Positions 61,048 through 64,000 of a stretch of 64,000 nucleotides of DNA are shown piece after piece (the stretch's first letter is position 1; the number at the start of each line of letters is the position of its first letter). The stretch spans positions 1,612,001-1,676,000 of the forward strand of contig CP119321.1 in the NCBI GenBank assembly GCA_029202445.1. The letters run 5' to 3'. Both the position numbers and the translations under genes were made by a program. The notes beneath the pieces are model-generated. The model searched no databases, was not told where the DNA came from, and saw nothing but the letters and a program-made list of their open reading frames with translations. This DNA is from Candidatus Microbacterium phytovorans (GTDB taxonomy: Bacteria > Actinomycetota > Actinomycetes > Actinomycetales > Microbacteriaceae).

Positions 61048-61824
61048 TCAGTTGAGCGCGCGCGTGGAGGCGGGGATCGCTCCGTCGGCGTAGAGATCCT
61101 TGGCCAGGTCCTGCAGGGCGGTGAGGGCGACGCGCTGCGTCATCGGACCGTAGGAGATACGTGCGACGCCGAGCGCCTCGTACTCGGCCGCCGTGAGCGC
61201 ACCGGGCAGGCCGATGACGGAGACCTTGCGCTCGCCGATCCCCTCGACCAGCTGGCGCGTCGTGTCGGCGTCCAGGATGCCGGGCACGAACACGACATCG
61301 GCTCCCGCCGCGAGGTAGGCCCGCCCGCGCTCGACGGCATCGGCGATCGACTCCGACAGCGGCCGGTCTCCGGCCCGCACGAACGCATCGGTGCGGGCGT
61401 TGAGCGCGAAGGGCACACCCTCCGCCTCTCCCGCGCGAACGATCGCCTCGACAGTGGCGACCGACTCCGCGAGGGGCTTCAGCCGGTCCTCCACGTTCGC
61501 GCCGACCGCGCCGACACCGATCGCCCGACGAACGGTCTCGCCGGGGTTGCCGAAACCGGCATCCAGGTCGGCGCTGACCGGCACGTCTCCGGCGACCGCG
61601 ACGATGCGACCCACCATGTCGAGCACCAGGTCGAGCGGGATGTTCTCACCGTCGGCGTACCCGAAGGTGGCGGCGATGGAGTGCCCGGCGGTCGCGATCG
61701 CCTTCGTCTCGGGGAGGTCGAGCACCGCACGGGCGGACACGACGTCCCACACGTTCACGACGCGGAGGATCTCCGGCGCGGCGTGGAGGGCGGACAGGGT
61801 CTGGGCGCGCTGGCTCGTGGTCAT
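61048..61824 (-). CDS. isocitrate lyase / PEP mutase family protein
   Basis: A 258-residue member of the PEP mutase/isocitrate lyase superfamily. VNVWDVVSARAVLDLPETKAIATAGHSIAATFGYADG, the metal-binding VSADLDAGFGNPGETVRRAIGVGAVGANVEDR, FALNARTDAFVRAGD and ADVVFVPGILDADTTRQLV are the conserved blocks. The canonical KxKxxC-type loop of isocitrate lyase and methylisocitrate lyase is absent, so it is a shorter 'phosphonomutase-like' carboxyvinyl-phosphonate group protein of unknown substrate. ATG 61824; TAGCGT ends six bases upstream. Confidence 0.87.
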   Translation of the reverse strand: MTTSQRAQTLSALHAAPEILRVVNVWDVVSARAVLDLPETKAIATAGHSIAATFGYADGENIPLDLVLDMVGRIVAVAGDVPVSADLDAGFGNPGETVRRAIGVGAVGANVEDRLKPLAESVATVEAIVRAGEAEGVPFALNARTDAFVRAGDRPLSESIADAVERGRAYLAAGADVVFVPGILDADTTRQLVEGIGERKVSVIGLPGALTAAEYEALGVARISYGPMTQRVALTALQDLAKDLYADGAIPASTRALN

Positions 61825-61830
61825 GCTTCC

Positions 61831-61836
61831 ACGCTA
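61831..61836 (-). promoter_or_regulatory. -10 box of leaderless PEP-mutase-like promoter
   Basis: Minus-strand TAGCGT ends six bases before the ATG at 61824. Confidence 0.45.
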
Positions 61837-61875
61837 CCCACGAAGCGACGGGACGGGGCCGATCCGGGCGGACGG

Positions 61876-62052
61876 TCAGTCAGCGCGACGGAAGACGAGC
61901 CGCAGCACGAAGAAGACGATGAGAGCGACGACGGCGACCGCGAGCAGCTTGAAGGCGAAGGCGATGAGGCTGAACAGCACGTTGACGAGCACCCAGGCGA
62001 TGATCACCGCAACGACGACTCCGACGACGGTCCACAGGGTGCTCTTGTTCAT
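61876..62052 (-). CDS. small two-helix membrane protein
   Basis: A 58-residue protein: MNKSTLWTVVGVVVAVIIAWVLVNVLF, then LIAFAFKLLAVAVVALIVFFVLRLV and a basic end (FRRAD). It fits a hairpin of two membrane helices. No family with known function recognised. TACGCT (62059-62064) ends six bases before the ATG; the spacer GGAGGT looks like a ribosome site but is too close to work as one, supporting a leaderless start. Confidence 0.65.
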   Translation of the reverse strand: MNKSTLWTVVGVVVAVIIAWVLVNVLFSLIAFAFKLLAVAVVALIVFFVLRLVFRRAD

Positions 62053-62058
62053 ACCTCC

Positions 62059-62064
62059 AGCGTA
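62059..62064 (-). promoter_or_regulatory. -10 box of leaderless small-membrane-protein promoter
   Basis: Minus-strand TACGCT ends six bases before the ATG at 62052. The six-base spacer is GGAGGT. Confidence 0.45.
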
Positions 62065-62100
62065 AGCGAGGTAGCCGCGTCGGTCGGAGCGGGGCGGCCC

Positions 62101-62235
62101 GGTCGTCGAGCGGGCGCAGCCGCGGTCGTTGAGCGGGCGCAGCGAGACGAAGCGCCACACGCCGCCCGGTCGTTGAGCGAGCGCAGCGAGACGAAACGGC
62201 GCCCGGTCGTTGAGTGAGCGCAGCGAGACGAAACG
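62101..62235. repeat. four direct copies of the dispersed repeat
   Basis: One partial unit (62101-62120) and three near-full units (62123-62154, 62167-62198, 62203-62235) all point the same way. The core is CCGGTCGTTGAGCG, ending in AGACGAAACG, with single-base differences. The same unit occurs at 27203-27375. It fills most of the 290-base gap between the small membrane protein and the HNH gene; nothing else is seen there. Confidence 0.8.
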
Positions 62236-62342
62236 CCGCACCCTCCTCCACAGCCTCGGCGTGTCGGGAGTTATCCACAGGAAGCGGTGTTGATCTGGGT
62301 TTTGTCGGTCTGAGTGTCGGTGGCCCCGAGAAGAATCGACGT

Positions 62343-63692
62343 ATGACAGGCAACACCGGCACCTCATGGCAACAGCGCATCGAAACGCTGCTGCACGCGC
62401 TCGCCGACGCCCGCCGTGATGCCGCGGTGGCCCAAGCCCGCGAGGTCGCACTCCTGGCCGAAGCGGTCGAGATCGCCCAGGCGATGGCACAGGATGCCGG
62501 TGGACCTTCGTCGGTGGCCGACATCCCGCTCCGTTCCCTCGCGGCGCAGATCGGGGCCTCCGCACGCGTGTCGGACCGGACCGTGCAGAAGCACATGTCC
62601 GATGCCGTCATGCTCCTGGAGAAGTTCCCCGCGACGTTCGCGGCGTGGGCCGCCGGTGACGTGTCCCGCGGGCATGTGCGCGTGGTGGTCGATGCGGGCG
62701 TGGGGATCGACGACAACGCCGCCCGGGCCGTGTTCGAAGACGCGGCCCTGGAGGTCGCGCGGCGGGAGACACCGGGACGGCTCAAGCCCGCCGCCCGGCT
62801 GCTAGCCGCACGGTTGCAACCGGTCCCGCTGCAGGAACGTCACACGGCTGCCGCAACTCAGCGGGAGGTGTGGGTGCGTGACCTCGACGACGGCATGGCG
62901 GAACTGATCGCCATCCTGCCCGCCGCGATCGCCCACGGCATCCGCGACCGCCTCGACCAATACGCGAGGCGCGTGATGGATGCCCGAGGCGCGGCGGGCG
63001 GTGGAGCGAGCGCGGTCGACACCCGCCCCGCCGACACGCGCCGGATCGGCGAGGTGCGCGCCGACGTGTTCGCCGACCTGCTCCTCTCCGGACACGCGTC
63101 ACCTGAGACCACCAACGACGCCATCCCGGCCGGGGAGGCGATCATTGCGCGGGTGCAGGTCACGGTGCCTGTGCTCGCCGCGGTCGGCCACGACGACATC
63201 CCCGCCGAACTGGTCGGGAAGGGACCGATCGACACGGCGACTGCGCTCCGCCTCGCCGGGACTGCCACCGGGTGGGACCGGGTGCTCACCCACCCCGTCA
63301 CCGGCACCGTCCTCGCCACCGACCGATACCGGCCATCCGACCACCTCAAACGCACCCTCCGCGTCAGAGACGAGCACTGCCGGTTCCCCGGCTGCCGCAT
63401 ACCCACCGGCCGATCCGACATCGACCACACCATCGCCCGAGAACACGACGGCCCCACCGAACTCACGAACCTCGCCCACCTGTGCCGACGCCACCACACC
63501 CTCAAACACCACTCCGCCTGGCGAGTCCGGCAAACCCCCGACGGCATCCTCCACTGGACCAGCCCCACCGGACGCGAATACCCCGACCACCCCGCACGCA
63601 CCCTCGTGTTCACCACGGAATACGCGACGGAGACGGAGATGGAGATAGAGATCACCGATACAGGTCCGCCCGCCGAGCCAACATCATCCTGA
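62343..63692 (+). CDS. DUF222 / HNH endonuclease domain protein
   Basis: A 449-residue protein of the large actinobacterial DUF222-HNH family. The N-terminal DUF222 part (residues 10-330) is helical (ETLLHALADARRDAAVAQAREVALLAEAVEIAQAM). The C-terminal HNH nuclease domain has CRFPGCRIPTGRSDIDHT, then LAHLCRRHHTLKHH, giving two Cys-like zinc positions and the His-Asn-His pattern. The family is often found in many copies per genome and may be associated with mobile DNA, but its role is unknown. The ATG at 62343 has only a weak GAGAAG site; it follows the repeat array. Confidence 0.85.
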   Translation: MTGNTGTSWQQRIETLLHALADARRDAAVAQAREVALLAEAVEIAQAMAQDAGGPSSVADIPLRSLAAQIGASARVSDRTVQKHMSDAVMLLEKFPATFAAWAAGDVSRGHVRVVVDAGVGIDDNAARAVFEDAALEVARRETPGRLKPAARLLAARLQPVPLQERHTAAATQREVWVRDLDDGMAELIAILPAAIAHGIRDRLDQYARRVMDARGAAGGGASAVDTRPADTRRIGEVRADVFADLLLSGHASPETTNDAIPAGEAIIARVQVTVPVLAAVGHDDIPAELVGKGPIDTATALRLAGTATGWDRVLTHPVTGTVLATDRYRPSDHLKRTLRVRDEHCRFPGCRIPTGRSDIDHTIAREHDGPTELTNLAHLCRRHHTLKHHSAWRVRQTPDGILHWTSPTGREYPDHPARTLVFTTEYATETEMEIEITDTGPPAEPTSS

Positions 63693-63751
63693 GCGCGATC
63701 GATGCAGCCCTCATCGATGCAGGCCGAAGCGGTGCAGGCCCAGAGGACCGG

Positions 63752-63757
63752 TACGCT
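63752..63757 (+). promoter_or_regulatory. -10 box of leaderless ATP-grasp gene promoter
   Basis: TACGCT ends eight bases before the GTG at 63766. Confidence 0.45.
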
Positions 63758-63765
63758 GGGGCGTC

Positions 63766-64000
63766 GTGTCATCCACCTCGCCCCGCGTCGACGCGCGCAT
63801 CGGGATCGTCGTCACCGACAGCTATTCGGCGGAAGACCCCGACCACGACACGCCCCTGCTGCTCCGCGCACTGCGCGAGCGAGGCGCGAACGCCGAACCG
63901 GTCGTGTGGCATCGCGGCGACGACCCGGCGGCATACGACCTGGTGGTCATCCGCTCGCCCTGGGACTACCCCGAGCGCGCCGCCGAGTTCGCCACCTGGC
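63766..64000 (+). CDS. ATP-grasp-like protein (partial, C-terminus off window)
   Basis: The first 78 codons are visible: VSSTSPRVDARIGIVVTDSYSAEDPDHDTPLLLRALRERGANAEPVVWHRGDDPAAYDLVVIRSPWDYPERAAEFATW. The pattern 'VIRSPWDYPERAAEF.TW' matches the N-terminal part of RimK/DcsG-like ATP-grasp ligases. No ATP-binding motif is within the visible part, so the assignment rests on this short segment. Confidence 0.7.
   Translation, partial: MSSTSPRVDARIGIVVTDSYSAEDPDHDTPLLLRALRERGANAEPVVWHRGDDPAAYDLVVIRSPWDYPERAAEFATW

Overview
The window is about 70% G+C, uses many GTG starts and 4-base ATGA/GTGA overlaps between genes, and carries Corynebacterium/Mycobacterium-like housekeeping genes, a small Tad-pilus locus and a DUF222/HNH gene. 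This points to an actinobacterium of the Microbacteriaceae, most likely Microbacterium (inference from gene content and style, not from a marker gene).

Layout. 1-6726: a cut membrane-protein gene, tRNA-Thr, then on the minus strand topA-tmk-holB and a lipoprotein hydrolase (DNA topology, dTTP supply, clamp loader). 6867-9829: a compact Tad/Flp pilus operon on the minus strand. 10231-16959: acs, a repeat-rich gap, RidA and DUF4177 genes, a PASTA penicillin-binding protein, a metallophosphoesterase and tRNA-Pro. 17037-30224: a HAD phosphatase, lactate dehydrogenase with its GntR regulator, tdk, a DUF2207 protein, mqo, asd, an ECF41 sigma factor with its divergent oxidoreductase gene, lysC, a small acidic protein and an EamA transporter. 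30224-41010: recR and dnaX, a flavoprotein, a GH65 disaccharide phosphorylase with a beta-phosphoglucomutase-like gene, and ackA-pta. 41192-44446: an accessory-looking island (small helical protein, DUF1023 alpha/beta hydrolase, two tandemly duplicated lipoproteins). 44500-49220: SRP RNA and a MoxR-DUF58-transglutaminase operon. 49282-55926: a ribose/fructose-type ABC sugar operon with kinase, LacI regulator and divergent class II aldolase, closed by a strong terminator. 55935-64000: tRNA-Ser, Nudix hydrolase, lactonase, PadR and MarR operons with clear palindromic operators, a PEP-mutase-like enzyme, small membrane proteins, an HNH protein and a cut ATP-grasp gene.

How the genes work together. 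Acetate and lactate metabolism recurs (acs, ackA-pta, lldD with its regulator, mqo). The lysine/threonine entry steps lysC and asd lie close together but are not one operon. DNA replication and repair genes (topA, tmk, holB, dnaX, recR) fall in two clusters.

Three observations stand out. First, at least 16 genes have a TANNNT -10 box ending 6-8 bases before the start codon and no usable ribosome binding site, so leaderless transcription looks like a main mode here. Second, the 41-44 kb island resembles a secreted lipase/partner/lipoprotein-immunity module. Third, there are several uncharacterised repeat structures: a transposase-less cluster of facing short repeats at 12.2-12.4 kb, a dispersed 32-base repeat at 27.2 and 62.1 kb, and a 19-base inverted repeat at 56.9 kb.
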